From a virus, in IMG/VR virus record IMGVR_UViG_3300021964_010927, positions 1 through 21,587 of that record: a stretch of DNA of 21,587 nucleotides; one strand, given 5' to 3'. The stretch's first letter is position 1, and each line of letters starts with the position of its first letter. Position numbers and translations under genes: made by a program. The notes below the pieces were generated by a model. It was not told where the DNA came from and made no database searches. It worked only from the letters and a program-made list of their open reading frames with translations. Of the stretch, positions 1 through 6,989 are shown one piece after another.

Positions 1-1
1 C

Positions 2-1114
2 GATGGAGATGAGGTTGATTTTCAAAGGTTTAAAAGAAAATGGGCTTCCGAATATACAGGTACAGGCTCACAAGGAAAAACAGCATGGCTCAATGGAAAA
101 TGGTCATATATCCAACTAGGATTATCAAATAAAGAGCTACAAACTATTGAGCAATCAGAACTAAATACGGAGCAAATTTTCCTAGCGCACGGAGTTCCAT
201 TATCAGTTGCTGGAATAAAAGAAGCATCGAATTACGCAACTGCTCGTCAAGAATATATAAACTTCAGGAGACATACTGTCCTACCAATGGTGAAGCTAAT
301 ATTCAGCAGAATAAACCACAATTCAGGTTTTATTAGAAATTTCAATAAAGATTGGACTTTAAGCTATAAACTTTCTGGGTTAATTGATGTAGAGCAAGCA
401 GCTAAAGATTATGAGCTTTTAGTCAAATATGGCGCAATGACTTTAAACGAATATAGAGTTGCTTGCGGTATGGATGAATCTAATGATGAAAATCATGGCA
501 GATACTATACTGAAAGCACAAGAGTACCACTTGAAATCGCAGGCGCTGAGTCAATATTAATGTCCGAGAGATTTAGACTGCCAAGCGACCAAGAACTTGA
601 TAATGAGTTGCAAGATAACGAGATACAGCTACCTGATGACCCAGAGCTTAAAGAAGACAGGGAGGAAGAAGATAAAGGATTTGGAGGAGACCCAGACAGC
701 GTATACTTCGAGAATAAAAGCGTAGTAATAATAGACCCCACTAAAGAAATTTACAAAGGTTATGAGAAATCGGCTAAAAAGAATGCAAAACGAGCATTAG
801 CTTATAAGAAATCTGGATTCACTGGTGGCACGCTAAAAATGTGGGCTATATCAAGGAGAATTGCAGATGGTAAAGATTTGTCCTTGGAGCAAGTTAAATT
901 AATTGCATCTAAAGTTGGATTAATTAGGGAAAAAACAAAATCTTATGAAGATAGCAAATTTGCAGTTCATTTAGATGCTTTTGGTGGAACTTCAGGAATT
1001 AAATGGGCTAAAAACTTAATTGATGAAATAACAAATAAATCTATAAATTGGAACAAGCTAAAAGAGAAGCAATACTACGAAGAAGTTCAAATAGATGATG
1101 ATGAATTAGAATAA
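2..1114 (+). CDS. Portal protein, HK97-type, 3' part with C-terminal repeat domain
   Basis: The reading frame is open from base 2, so the gene starts upstream of the window and 370 residues are visible. The portal forms the ring at the capsid vertex through which DNA passes. The visible N-terminal half matches the end of HK97-type portals: a segment around EQIFLAHGVPLSVAG, then FRRHTVLPMVKLIF, then a late segment with YGAMTLNEYR, which resembles the typical 'lv..G.mT.NE.R' ending. After an acidic, Glu/Asp-rich linker (about bases 590-690) comes an added C-terminal domain (761-1030) that most portals lack. It is related to two segments of the protease gene at 1422. Portal identity rests on family pattern and on its place before protease and capsid. 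The ATG at 287 is internal, not the true start. Confidence 0.85.
   Translation, partial: DGDEVDFQRFKRKWASEYTGTGSQGKTAWLNGKWSYIQLGLSNKELQTIEQSELNTEQIFLAHGVPLSVAGIKEASNYATARQEYINFRRHTVLPMVKLIFSRINHNSGFIRNFNKDWTLSYKLSGLIDVEQAAKDYELLVKYGAMTLNEYRVACGMDESNDENHGRYYTESTRVPLEIAGAESILMSERFRLPSDQELDNELQDNEIQLPDDPELKEDREEEDKGFGGDPDSVYFENKSVVIIDPTKEIYKGYEKSAKKNAKRALAYKKSGFTGGTLKMWAISRRIADGKDLSLEQVKLIASKVGLIREKTKSYEDSKFAVHLDAFGGTSGIKWAKNLIDEITNKSINWNKLKEKQYYEEVQIDDDELE
761..1030 (+). repeat. Shared domain, copy 1 (portal C-terminus)
   Basis: About 90 residues containing NAKRAL, WAISRRIADG and DAFGGTSGIKWAKNLIDEI. The same order of blocks (NAK+AL, WAI, A.G, DA.GGT.GI.WAK.L..EI) appears in the protease at 1863-2129, and more distantly at 2313-2633. 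Similarity was found by eye from the translations. The function is unknown to me. Confidence 0.8.
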
Positions 1115-1123
1115 GAAATTTAT

Positions 1124-1137
1124 TTGACTTGTATTGT
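1124..1137 (+). promoter_or_regulatory. TTGAC-N4-ATTGT motif, copy 1
   Basis: TTGAC, four bases, then ATTGT, in the gap between the portal stop and the ATG at 1160 (36 bases from motif start to ATG). The TTGAC half looks like a sigma70 -35 box, but no good -10 box follows at 16-18 bases here. The same spaced pair occurs upstream of three other genes. Confidence 0.45.
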
Positions 1138-1159
1138 AAGTTATTGATTTTTTCAATAA

Positions 1160-1381
1160 ATGAGGAGTCATTCGCAACTCCCCGAATCTATTAGAAAAAA
1201 AAATAACAATAAAAACGAGTCATTCGAAGATTTAAAAAAATTAATAGATGAAGGGTATGAGAGATTTTGGGCAGCCCCGCACAGGCGAGGTTTGAGACCA
1301 GACAAATTTAATTTTGGATATATTGATTTTTCTAATCCAAAAGAAATAACAGAAGATGAATTCCCTGATGACTTGACTTGA
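1160..1381 (+). CDS. Hypothetical protein, 73 residues
   Basis: I do not recognise this small ORF between the portal and protease genes. The product is hydrophilic and charged, with an aromatic centre (YERFWAAPHRRG) and an acidic tail (EITEDEFPDD). It has no signal peptide, membrane segment or obvious metal-binding motif. No clear Shine-Dalgarno sequence precedes the ATG. The upstream gap carries a copy of the TTGAC-N4-ATTGT motif, and the 3' end overlaps the next copy of that motif. Strand, spacing and AT-rich codon use agree with the neighbours, which favours a real gene. Its short length and missing ribosome binding site keep the call moderate. Confidence 0.55.
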   Translation: MRSHSQLPESIRKKNNNKNESFEDLKKLIDEGYERFWAAPHRRGLRPDKFNFGYIDFSNPKEITEDEFPDDLT

Positions 1382-1391
1382 CTTAAATTGT
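1378..1391 (+). promoter_or_regulatory. TTGAC-N4-ATTGT motif, copy 2, possible promoter of the protease gene
   Basis: TTGAC (itself tandem, TTGACTTGAC from 1373), four bases, ATTGT. Eighteen bases after the TTGACT hexamer is AATAAT (1402-1407), a five-of-six match to TATAAT, so this copy also reads as a sigma70-like promoter. The protease ATG is at 1422. Confidence 0.5.
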
Positions 1392-1421
1392 GATATTAGA
1401 AAATAATAAAAAGTTACTGCT

Positions 1422-3392
1422 ATGAGTATAAAAATTTCAAAAACTATAAATGTTAAGTTTGATAAGCAAAATCCAGACTTAAGGCACTCTAAATTTACTA
1501 CTCCATCAATTGGTTGGGTTGACGGAATAAGAAAAAAGTTTCCCGAAATATGGGAATCTGGAGAAAGTTCTATTTCTGATGATGCTTTTTATTCATGGGT
1601 GGAATACTCAAAAGGCATTAGAAGCGAAGCCACAGATAAATGGCTCATCAGGAGAGAGCGCTGGGCTGAGTTACATAAAAGTGATGGATTGTCATTAATT
1701 GCATCAGAAACTTCCCCTACATTAGCAAAGCAAGTAGTTAACATGCTAAAGTGGGGTGTAGTCGGAGAAATCGGTCTAGACAACATGATAGACGTCATTA
1801 GTGATATAATTGACGGAAAGGTGGAAAGTAAATCATTCTTTCTTGAAAAAACTTATGGAGAGTATCCAGATACAGCGGTCGAAAATGCGAAAAAAGCTTT
1901 AGTTTGGAAAGGTGAGCATTCAGAAAGAAACAAAGAATCTATTTGGGCAATAGCTGAAAAATTTGCATCTGGCGAAAAATTTAATTCTCATGAATTAAGG
2001 ACTATTGCTAAATTTGAATCACAAAAAGAACACGCAGGCAAAAAATACAAATCAATTGAACCTGTATTATATGATGCGGTAGGTGGAACCAATGGAATTA
2101 TTTGGGCTAAAAGATTAGTCCAAGAAATTGATTCTTCTAAAAAAAAAGTTTATAAGCAAAGGTCTGAAAGCTTAAAGTCTTCAATTGAGCAGACTAAGCA
2201 TGTACGGAATGTCGAAGAGACCGAAGACTCTTATATAATTGAATTTGGTAAATCAGATGAAATAGACGCTAAGGATGAAGATGATTACATTGAAGCTGAA
2301 AAAATAGATTCTGTACCATCTTATATCAAGAGAAACGCAAAGAGAGGATTAAGCTTACTTAAATTTGCAGGTGGTGGACTAACTGACGGAACTAAGAGCG
2401 AAGCTAGAGATATGGCTAGAGGTTTTATTTCTGATGGAAAAGTAAAAAGAATGAATGCATGGTTTCTCAGGCACGCAGATGATTTAAATTCTGCTGACGC
2501 TAGTGCTTATCTTAGGGGAGAAAAAGAAAACCCGACCGCTGGTCAAGTAGCTTGGTTGCTGTGGGGTGGTGATTTGTCAGCAAGTTCAAGAATGAGAGCG
2601 CAGAAGTGGGCAAAAAGTCAGGTTTCTAAATTAGAAAGAGAAACTGAATCGGAAAGTAGTTACCACAAAGAAGATGAAGAAAAGCGTTCTGTAATATCTT
2701 TCGACCTCAAAGGCAAAAAAACTTTTGGCATACAAGTTGATTCAGATGAGGTTGAGTTATTATATGAAAGTGAATCTGGAGAGTTTTATAAAACAGGAGC
2801 AAAAATAAATATTCCTGAAGAAGAAGTATTACAGGAAGAAATTGATTGCCCAACAAAATACGTCAGAAACTGGAACGCTCAAGCACCTATCGGAGACACC
2901 AAATCTTTTAAAGAAGTCACAAATGAAAATGGTTCAGTAGTTGATTATCTAGATGTTACTTTTAAGGGGTATGCATCTACTAATGAAAAAACAACTAAAG
3001 AAGATAGAATTGGAGATTATTTAAAAAAAGGAGCTTTTAAGAAAACAATAAATAATTTCATGCGCAATCCAGTTATGCTAATTGACCATCAAAATAGCGT
3101 AAAAGAAATTGCAGGCACATACACCAAGATGTATGAAGATAAAAATGGATTGTATGTTGAGGGTAAAATATCAAATTCCCCAGACCTCAAGAATGTAAGG
3201 TTTCTTGTAGCTGAAGGACATCTCAAGTCAATGAGTATTGGCGGAATGTTTCTTTACGGAGAAGACGGAAAAGCCATTGAAGAAGTAAATTTATACGAGA
3301 TTTCACTTGTTGCAATACCTATGAATCCAGATGCGCTATTCTCCGTCAGGGGAGTGGACGAGGAATTGTTTTTGAAAAAATTACAAAAATAG
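1422..3392 (+). CDS. Prohead maturation protease (HK97/S78-like) with a ~500-residue N-terminal extension
   Basis: Serine protease that trims the scaffold region of the capsid protein during head maturation. The catalytic domain lies at residues ~505-645. It includes FKGYAST near the start, MLIDHQ with the likely catalytic His556, KNGLYVEGKI, GHLKSMSIGG with the likely catalytic Ser605, and the closing VNLYEISLVAIPMNPDA, typical of the HK97 prohead protease family. Family members are usually about 150-250 residues, so this 656-residue protein is unusually long. Its N-terminal part holds a separate module at ~70-133 (RRERWAELH ... KWGVVGEIGLDNM), then two copies of the domain also found at the portal C-terminus (~148-236 and ~298-404), then an acidic linker. 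There is no strong Shine-Dalgarno sequence; a possible promoter lies just upstream. The extension may act in capsid assembly before cleavage, but this is inference. Confidence 0.9.
   Translation: MSIKISKTINVKFDKQNPDLRHSKFTTPSIGWVDGIRKKFPEIWESGESSISDDAFYSWVEYSKGIRSEATDKWLIRRERWAELHKSDGLSLIASETSPTLAKQVVNMLKWGVVGEIGLDNMIDVISDIIDGKVESKSFFLEKTYGEYPDTAVENAKKALVWKGEHSERNKESIWAIAEKFASGEKFNSHELRTIAKFESQKEHAGKKYKSIEPVLYDAVGGTNGIIWAKRLVQEIDSSKKKVYKQRSESLKSSIEQTKHVRNVEETEDSYIIEFGKSDEIDAKDEDDYIEAEKIDSVPSYIKRNAKRGLSLLKFAGGGLTDGTKSEARDMARGFISDGKVKRMNAWFLRHADDLNSADASAYLRGEKENPTAGQVAWLLWGGDLSASSRMRAQKWAKSQVSKLERETESESSYHKEDEEKRSVISFDLKGKKTFGIQVDSDEVELLYESESGEFYKTGAKINIPEEEVLQEEIDCPTKYVRNWNAQAPIGDTKSFKEVTNENGSVVDYLDVTFKGYASTNEKTTKEDRIGDYLKKGAFKKTINNFMRNPVMLIDHQNSVKEIAGTYTKMYEDKNGLYVEGKISNSPDLKNVRFLVAEGHLKSMSIGGMFLYGEDGKAIEEVNLYEISLVAIPMNPDALFSVRGVDEELFLKKLQK
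1863..2129 (+). repeat. Shared domain, copy 2 (protease extension)
   Basis: Protease residues ~148-236, containing NAKKAL, IWAIAEKFASG and DAVGGTNGIIWAKRLVQEI. This is the closer match to the portal copy at 761-1030. Confidence 0.8.
2313..2633 (+). repeat. Shared domain, copy 3 (protease extension), divergent
   Basis: Protease residues ~298-404, containing YIKRNAKRGL, an ARDMARGFISDG helix, NAWFLRH, QVAWLLWGGD and QKWAKSQ. The block order follows copies 1 and 2, but the middle is longer. The NA+RGL ... AWLLWGGD ... WA pattern is one I recall from structural proteins of other phages; I cannot give a family name. Confidence 0.65.
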
Positions 3393-3406
3393 TTGACGCG
3401 CATTGT
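3393..3406 (+). promoter_or_regulatory. TTGAC-N4-ATTGT motif, copy 3, capsid gene leader
   Basis: TTGAC, four bases (GCGC), ATTGT, starting one base after the protease stop. A GATATT hexamer lies 18 bases after TTGACG (3417-3422, four of six matches to TATAAT). It is at the 5' edge of the 81-base leader of the capsid gene. Confidence 0.45.
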
Positions 3407-3418
3407 TAAAACACAAGA

Positions 3419-3454
3419 TATTTGCAAATAGATTTTCACTAATAGTTATATAAA
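3419..3454 (+). promoter_or_regulatory. Palindrome and second possible promoter before the capsid gene
   Basis: TATTTGCAAATA (3419-3430) is a perfect 12-base palindrome. Inside it, TTGCAA (3423-3428) is followed after 18 bases by TATATA (3447-3452), a weak sigma70-like pair. The leader of a highly expressed capsid gene is a sensible place for a promoter or an operator. The sequence is AT-rich, so chance is a real alternative. Confidence 0.3.
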
Positions 3455-3473
3455 CAATCAAATACTGAAAAAT

Positions 3474-5138
3474 ATGAACGAGAAACAGAAGCAACGATTC
3501 TGGGAACTCAAGGGCAAAAAGTCCCTTACTGCTTCACAGCGTGAAGAGTTGGTTCAACTTGAGGAAAAAGCCCTTAAAAGCGGTTTAGACCTTGAGAACC
3601 TTGAACCTGTCTCTTCTGATTCCCAACTAACTGAAAATGAACTAGCAGAGATTGTCAAGTCTGCCGTAGAAGACCAAGTATTTGGTTTGCGCGAAGAAAT
3701 ACTTGATGAAGTCAAAAAAGCTGGTAATACTGAAGAAGTAGAAGAAATTGTAAAAAAGTACGCTACCGAAATCGACCAAGAAGAATTAATTGAAAAACTT
3801 GGCGAAAAGTTCGCTGGCAACCAAGTTAGTCAAGAAGGTCTTGTTGATGCTTTCAAGAGCGCTATTTCAGAATTTAAAACGGAGTCCAAAATGACGCACG
3901 AAGAAAAATCCTTAGACAGCACTCCATTAATTGAAATGCCATATGGTGATTCAGTTGAGACATTGACTGTTGCACAAAAACAACTTCACAACTTGCTTTG
4001 CCGTAAGCATGTGAATCAAGATATTCCTGAGTCATCACTTAAGAGTGCTGAAGCAAGAGGTCGTCAACGCATGTCTAGGCTTGAGAGCAAAGCTCTTGAA
4101 ACTCAAGGTGGTCCAACTGGTACTGTTGGTACTACTGCTGGTCTTGAGTTGTCACGTGTTAATGTTGACCTTTCTAGCCAACTGCAAGAGCGCTTGTATG
4201 CAGAATCTGCTGTAGCAAATCGCTTGATTGGTTCCGAAATCAACATGCCAACAAATCCATTTAAGCTTCCAGTCGTGACTTCACGTCCTGAGTTCAAGCT
4301 TCAAAAGGAAGCAACTGCTGGTGGATATACTAACCCAGCAGATACAGGCACGCAGAATGTAGGTACTGCAAATGTAACTCTTGATACTTTCAAGCTTGTT
4401 GGAGTTTCTGAGTATTCATACGAAGTTGATGAGGATAGCGTTCTTGCAATCCTTCCTATCATCACTAATCAGCTTGCATCTGGCGCAGCAGCTTCTTTTG
4501 AGGAAGCAATTATCAATGGTGATACGTCTGTAACACACATGGATACAGCAATTGCAAACGCTGCTGGCGCACTAGTTGGACCTCCAGTTGTTCCTGCTGT
4601 TAATAATGCAAATATTGCACAACGTGCGGTAGACGGCATGGTTCACTATGCTCTGGTTACTAACACTGCACAAGATGTTGCTGTTGGTGGCGTATTATCC
4701 GCTGCAGCAATTGGTACACTTAGGTCTGCACTTGGGCCTTATGGATTAAATCCAAGAGACCTTGCACTAATTGTCAGCATTGAGGATTACAATACTTTGT
4801 TAATTCAAGATGAAGTAATGCATAGTGAGAAGTATGGCGCTCAAGGAACTATCCAGAATGGCGTTCTTCCACAAATCTTCGGAATTGATATTGTTCCATC
4901 TGCGGCAATGAGAACTACTTGTGATGCAACTGGTGTTGATACTGGTGCTGGAGGTAAGTCTCGTTGCTCATTAATTCATGTTCCATCATGGGTTGTTGGA
5001 GTACGTCGTGAGTTTACCGTTGAGGTAGACCAAGACAAAATCGCTCAAGTTAATCAAGTTATTGCTTCCTTCCGCAGGGACTTCAAGCCAATTGGCTCGA
5101 ATTTCCCACACACTGTGTTAGGAACTAACATCGGTTAA
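3474..5138 (+). CDS. Major capsid protein, HK97 fold, with N-terminal scaffold (delta) region
   Basis: Shell-forming protein of the phage head. Residues 1 to ~210 are highly charged and helix-forming (for example LREEILDEVKKAG and EEVEEIVKKY), like the delta domain that acts as scaffold and is removed by the protease. The mature part probably starts near LESKALETQGGPTGTVGT. It continues through FKLPVVTSRPEFKLQKEAT, TFKLVGVSEYSYEV, FEEAIINGD, LNPRDLALIVS and GIDIVPSAAM, the order usual for HK97-fold capsids (N-arm, E-loop, spine helix, P-domain, A-domain). Codon use differs from its neighbours: 15 of 21 Arg codons are CGN by my count, whereas flanking genes favour AGA/AGG. This suggests selection for high expression. 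A terminator follows the gene. The first ATG has no clear ribosome binding site, while an in-frame ATG at 3891 has GGAG six bases before it. Confidence 0.92.
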   Translation: MNEKQKQRFWELKGKKSLTASQREELVQLEEKALKSGLDLENLEPVSSDSQLTENELAEIVKSAVEDQVFGLREEILDEVKKAGNTEEVEEIVKKYATEIDQEELIEKLGEKFAGNQVSQEGLVDAFKSAISEFKTESKMTHEEKSLDSTPLIEMPYGDSVETLTVAQKQLHNLLCRKHVNQDIPESSLKSAEARGRQRMSRLESKALETQGGPTGTVGTTAGLELSRVNVDLSSQLQERLYAESAVANRLIGSEINMPTNPFKLPVVTSRPEFKLQKEATAGGYTNPADTGTQNVGTANVTLDTFKLVGVSEYSYEVDEDSVLAILPIITNQLASGAAASFEEAIINGDTSVTHMDTAIANAAGALVGPPVVPAVNNANIAQRAVDGMVHYALVTNTAQDVAVGGVLSAAAIGTLRSALGPYGLNPRDLALIVSIEDYNTLLIQDEVMHSEKYGAQGTIQNGVLPQIFGIDIVPSAAMRTTCDATGVDTGAGGKSRCSLIHVPSWVVGVRREFTVEVDQDKIAQVNQVIASFRRDFKPIGSNFPHTVLGTNIG

Positions 5139-5162
5139 TAAGACTGATATTCCTTTAAAAAT

Positions 5163-5198
5163 GAGCGCGGTCTTGACAAAACAGACCGCGCTCTTTTT
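5163..5198 (+). terminator. Rho-independent terminator after the capsid gene
   Basis: A perfect 11-bp GC-rich stem, GAGCGCGGTCT (5163-5173) pairing with AGACCGCGCTC (5183-5193), has a 9-base loop and is followed directly by TTTTT. An A-tract just upstream (5157-5161) could pair with the T-tract, so it might also work in reverse. It lies 24 bases after the capsid stop and would limit read-through from strong capsid transcription. Confidence 0.92.
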
Positions 5199-5210
5199 AT
5201 TTATAAAATA

Positions 5211-5711
5211 ATGAGATTAGTAAAAAATACAGAATTAAATAATAATGAATTAATTGAGTACAAAGAGTATGACATATTATTAAACTGGAAAAATAGGCAT
5301 AAAGTATTAATTCAATATTGTGATTTACCAACGCCTGCCGTAAGGAAAGACACAGTTTGGTATAATAGAATTTTCGAATTAGATTGGAATAATCCAATTA
5401 TATTAAATTCGCTAGTATCGTTCCCAAGAAGAGTTAGGGATAAAGTAGTTAGAGAACTATTGCATCAATCAGGAATCAAAGATGATGGTAGCTGGAGAAT
5501 CAAGAAGAAAAATAACTTAGTTGCATATATATTTGAACTAGCATACAATTTAGGCTTAATGAATGGCATGCCAATTAAACAGGCAAGAAAAACTAAAAAT
5601 GTTATCAACGATGAAGATTCCAAAAAAAATAAACAAAGTATCAGCAAGAAGGTTAGTAAAGGAGAGCGACCTAGGGCCAGAAAAAAAGAAAAACCTATTG
5701 CATCTGATTAA
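5211..5711 (+). CDS. Hypothetical protein, 166 residues
   Basis: First gene after the capsid terminator; I do not recognise it. The first ~125 residues look folded, with many aromatic and hydrophobic positions (DILLNWKNRHKVLIQY, WYNRIFELDWNNP, LVAYIFELAYNLGL). The last ~45 residues are a Lys/Arg-rich, probably disordered tail. It lies between capsid and head-tail adaptor, where phages often encode head decoration or completion proteins, but no sequence match supports a role. The ATG is 13 bases after the terminator T-tract and no Shine-Dalgarno sequence is visible. The 3' third overlaps another ORF in a different frame, and that overlap coincides with the low-complexity tail. Confidence 0.7.
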   Translation: MRLVKNTELNNNELIEYKEYDILLNWKNRHKVLIQYCDLPTPAVRKDTVWYNRIFELDWNNPIILNSLVSFPRRVRDKVVRELLHQSGIKDDGSWRIKKKNNLVAYIFELAYNLGLMNGMPIKQARKTKNVINDEDSKKNKQSISKKVSKGERPRARKKEKPIASD

Positions 5712-5847
5712 TAACTTTAAAGGTGGAGATACCGCCAATGTATCCGATGTTTTGAGTTCACATTTTCAAGCAAATAAAAATAGAGAAAATAGTGAGTCAT
5801 TCAAGCAGAAGAAAATGCTTGATACTCAAAAAATGGACAAAGCTTAA
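5563..5847 (+). CDS. Hypothetical protein, up to 94 residues, overlapping the previous gene
   Basis: I do not recognise this ORF. It runs in a different frame from the gene at 5211 and overlaps it by up to 149 bases. The start is uncertain: ATG 5563 gives the longest form, ATG 5599 and 5611 are alternatives, and TTG 5698 would almost remove the overlap. None has a convincing Shine-Dalgarno sequence. The product is basic, with a plausible helical segment (SARRLVKESDLGPEKKKNLLHLINNF) [split here as SARRLVKESDL and KKKNLLHLINNF] and a polar end. The region 5712-5847 is coding only in this frame, and the ORF stops five bases before the adaptor ATG, so a real gene is likely. A +1 shift from the previous gene could also produce it as an extension, but I see no specific shift site. 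Confidence 0.58.
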   Translation: MACQLNRQEKLKMLSTMKIPKKINKVSARRLVKESDLGPEKKKNLLHLINNFKGGDTANVSDVLSSHFQANKNRENSESFKQKKMLDTQKMDKA

Positions 5848-5852
5848 TTTGT

Positions 5853-6479
5853 ATGGCTGTATACAATCCATATTGTACTACGGAAGATGTACAGCTACAT
5901 ATAAAAAATAACGACATTGCACCTTCCTTAGTAGAAAATTCTATATCTGAAGCATCTAGATATGTGGAGGAATACACAGGAAGATTTTTCCATAAGTATG
6001 ATTACACTACAGATGGCTATCAGGTTCCAGCTCTTGATTTTATAGAAGGTAAGCATATATATTTACCTTTTCCCGTAATAAGCGTCACTGAGCTATTCAT
6101 TGATGGAAATTTAATAACCTCCGATGTATATGATTTCCCACAGAAGCCAGTAAAATACAATCACAGAAGTGTAATAGAAATCACAGTAGAAAAAACCTCA
6201 GATTTCTTGGGACAGGTTTCGCAAATCAAAACATCAAATGCGTTAGTAAAAGGAATTTTTGGATTTACTGCGACTTCATCCGTAGACATTCCAGACGATA
6301 TACAATTTCCCTCAGGCATAAGAAGAGCCACTACTTTAATTGCAAGTACATTTACGGAAAACAATAGGAAAGAGCAAGTCACACTAGATGGCTCTAGAAC
6401 TAGCCTAGCTACTTTTACGATACCCGATGAGGCGCATAGTATACTAAATATGCACAAACGAAATGTAGTAGTCTGCTGA
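5853..6479 (+). CDS. Head-tail connector / adaptor protein (HK97 gp6-like)
   Basis: Predicted adaptor that docks under the portal ring to start the neck. The N-terminal region follows the gp6-like pattern: CTTEDVQLHIK, then a helix with LVENSISEASRYVEEYTGRFF, close to the usual 'li..ai..As.~ie.yTgR' motif. A beta-rich middle follows (IYLPFPVISVTELFIDG, typical 'L..~Pv.sv..v.~dG'), then a helical C-terminus (IRRATTLIASTFTE). At 208 residues it is on the long side for the family. The position after capsid and before neck genes fits. The stop overlaps the next ATG by one base (TGATG), suggesting coupled translation. Confidence 0.75.
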   Translation: MAVYNPYCTTEDVQLHIKNNDIAPSLVENSISEASRYVEEYTGRFFHKYDYTTDGYQVPALDFIEGKHIYLPFPVISVTELFIDGNLITSDVYDFPQKPVKYNHRSVIEITVEKTSDFLGQVSQIKTSNALVKGIFGFTATSSVDIPDDIQFPSGIRRATTLIASTFTENNRKEQVTLDGSRTSLATFTIPDEAHSILNMHKRNVVVC

Positions 6480-6988
6480 TGGCCTTAACAATAATCAGTC
6501 CAGGCAGTGCAAGGACAGAGAAACAGTTCCTTAGAGCATCAACAAAAGCTACAACTAGAAAAATTGGTTATGCTACAAAGCTAGCCATGAATGCCGCCAA
6601 GAAAGATATTAAGCAAAAAACCAAAAAAAGATACACTGGAAGCTTAAGAGAATCTTATGATGTTCAAAGAGTTGGCGAAGCTGAATATGCACTTCGGGTA
6701 GTAGGTTCAGAAAATTTAATAAAATGGATTGTTCACGAAGAAGGAAGAGGTCCAGTCAATGGAACAAAGGAAAGAAGATTGTATATACCGCTAAGAAAAA
6801 AAGGTTATGATGCGTATGTACGTGGTAGTTTCGAGGGATTGAAGTGGGGTAAAGATTATGTTTTTGCAATGAAAGCAAAATCAGTAAAAGGTCATAGGCT
6901 TCTATATAATGCCACAAATGTTGCGAAAGCTAGATTTAAAGCAAGATTTGAACTTCTTTTTGGAACTAAAAGGTTTTTAAGGGGATAA
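6479..6988 (+). CDS. Neck / tail-completion protein candidate (HK97 gp10-like)
   Basis: A 169-residue basic protein. A helical N-terminus (KATTRKIGYATKLAMNAAKKDI) [read as KATTRKIGYATK then LAMNAAKKDI] is followed by TGSLRESYDV, a pattern like the 'TG.Lr.si.v' of HK97 gp10-like tail-completion proteins. A beta-rich part follows (YALRVVGSENLIKWIVHEEG, then RRLYIPLRKKG), and then a basic helical C-terminus (LLYNATNVAKARFKARFEL). Such proteins join the finished head to the tail or close the neck. The call rests on that motif and on gene order between adaptor and tail-terminator candidates. The start is set by the one-base overlap with the previous stop. Confidence 0.55.
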   Translation: MALTIISPGSARTEKQFLRASTKATTRKIGYATKLAMNAAKKDIKQKTKKRYTGSLRESYDVQRVGEAEYALRVVGSENLIKWIVHEEGRGPVNGTKERRLYIPLRKKGYDAYVRGSFEGLKWGKDYVFAMKAKSVKGHRLLYNATNVAKARFKARFELLFGTKRFLRG

Positions 6989-6989
6989 T

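Noticed and set aside
505-741. Minus-strand open frame opposite the portal gene
   Set aside because: Low-complexity Ser/Leu-rich translation caused by the acidic linker codons on the other strand; no start context. The other minus-strand frames in the window look like shadows in the same way.
5173-5178. TTGACA as a promoter -35 box before the 5211 gene
   Set aside because: It lies mainly in the loop of the terminator hairpin, and the nearest -10-like TATAAA is 23 bases away, too far. It also lacks the ATTGT half of the repeated motif.
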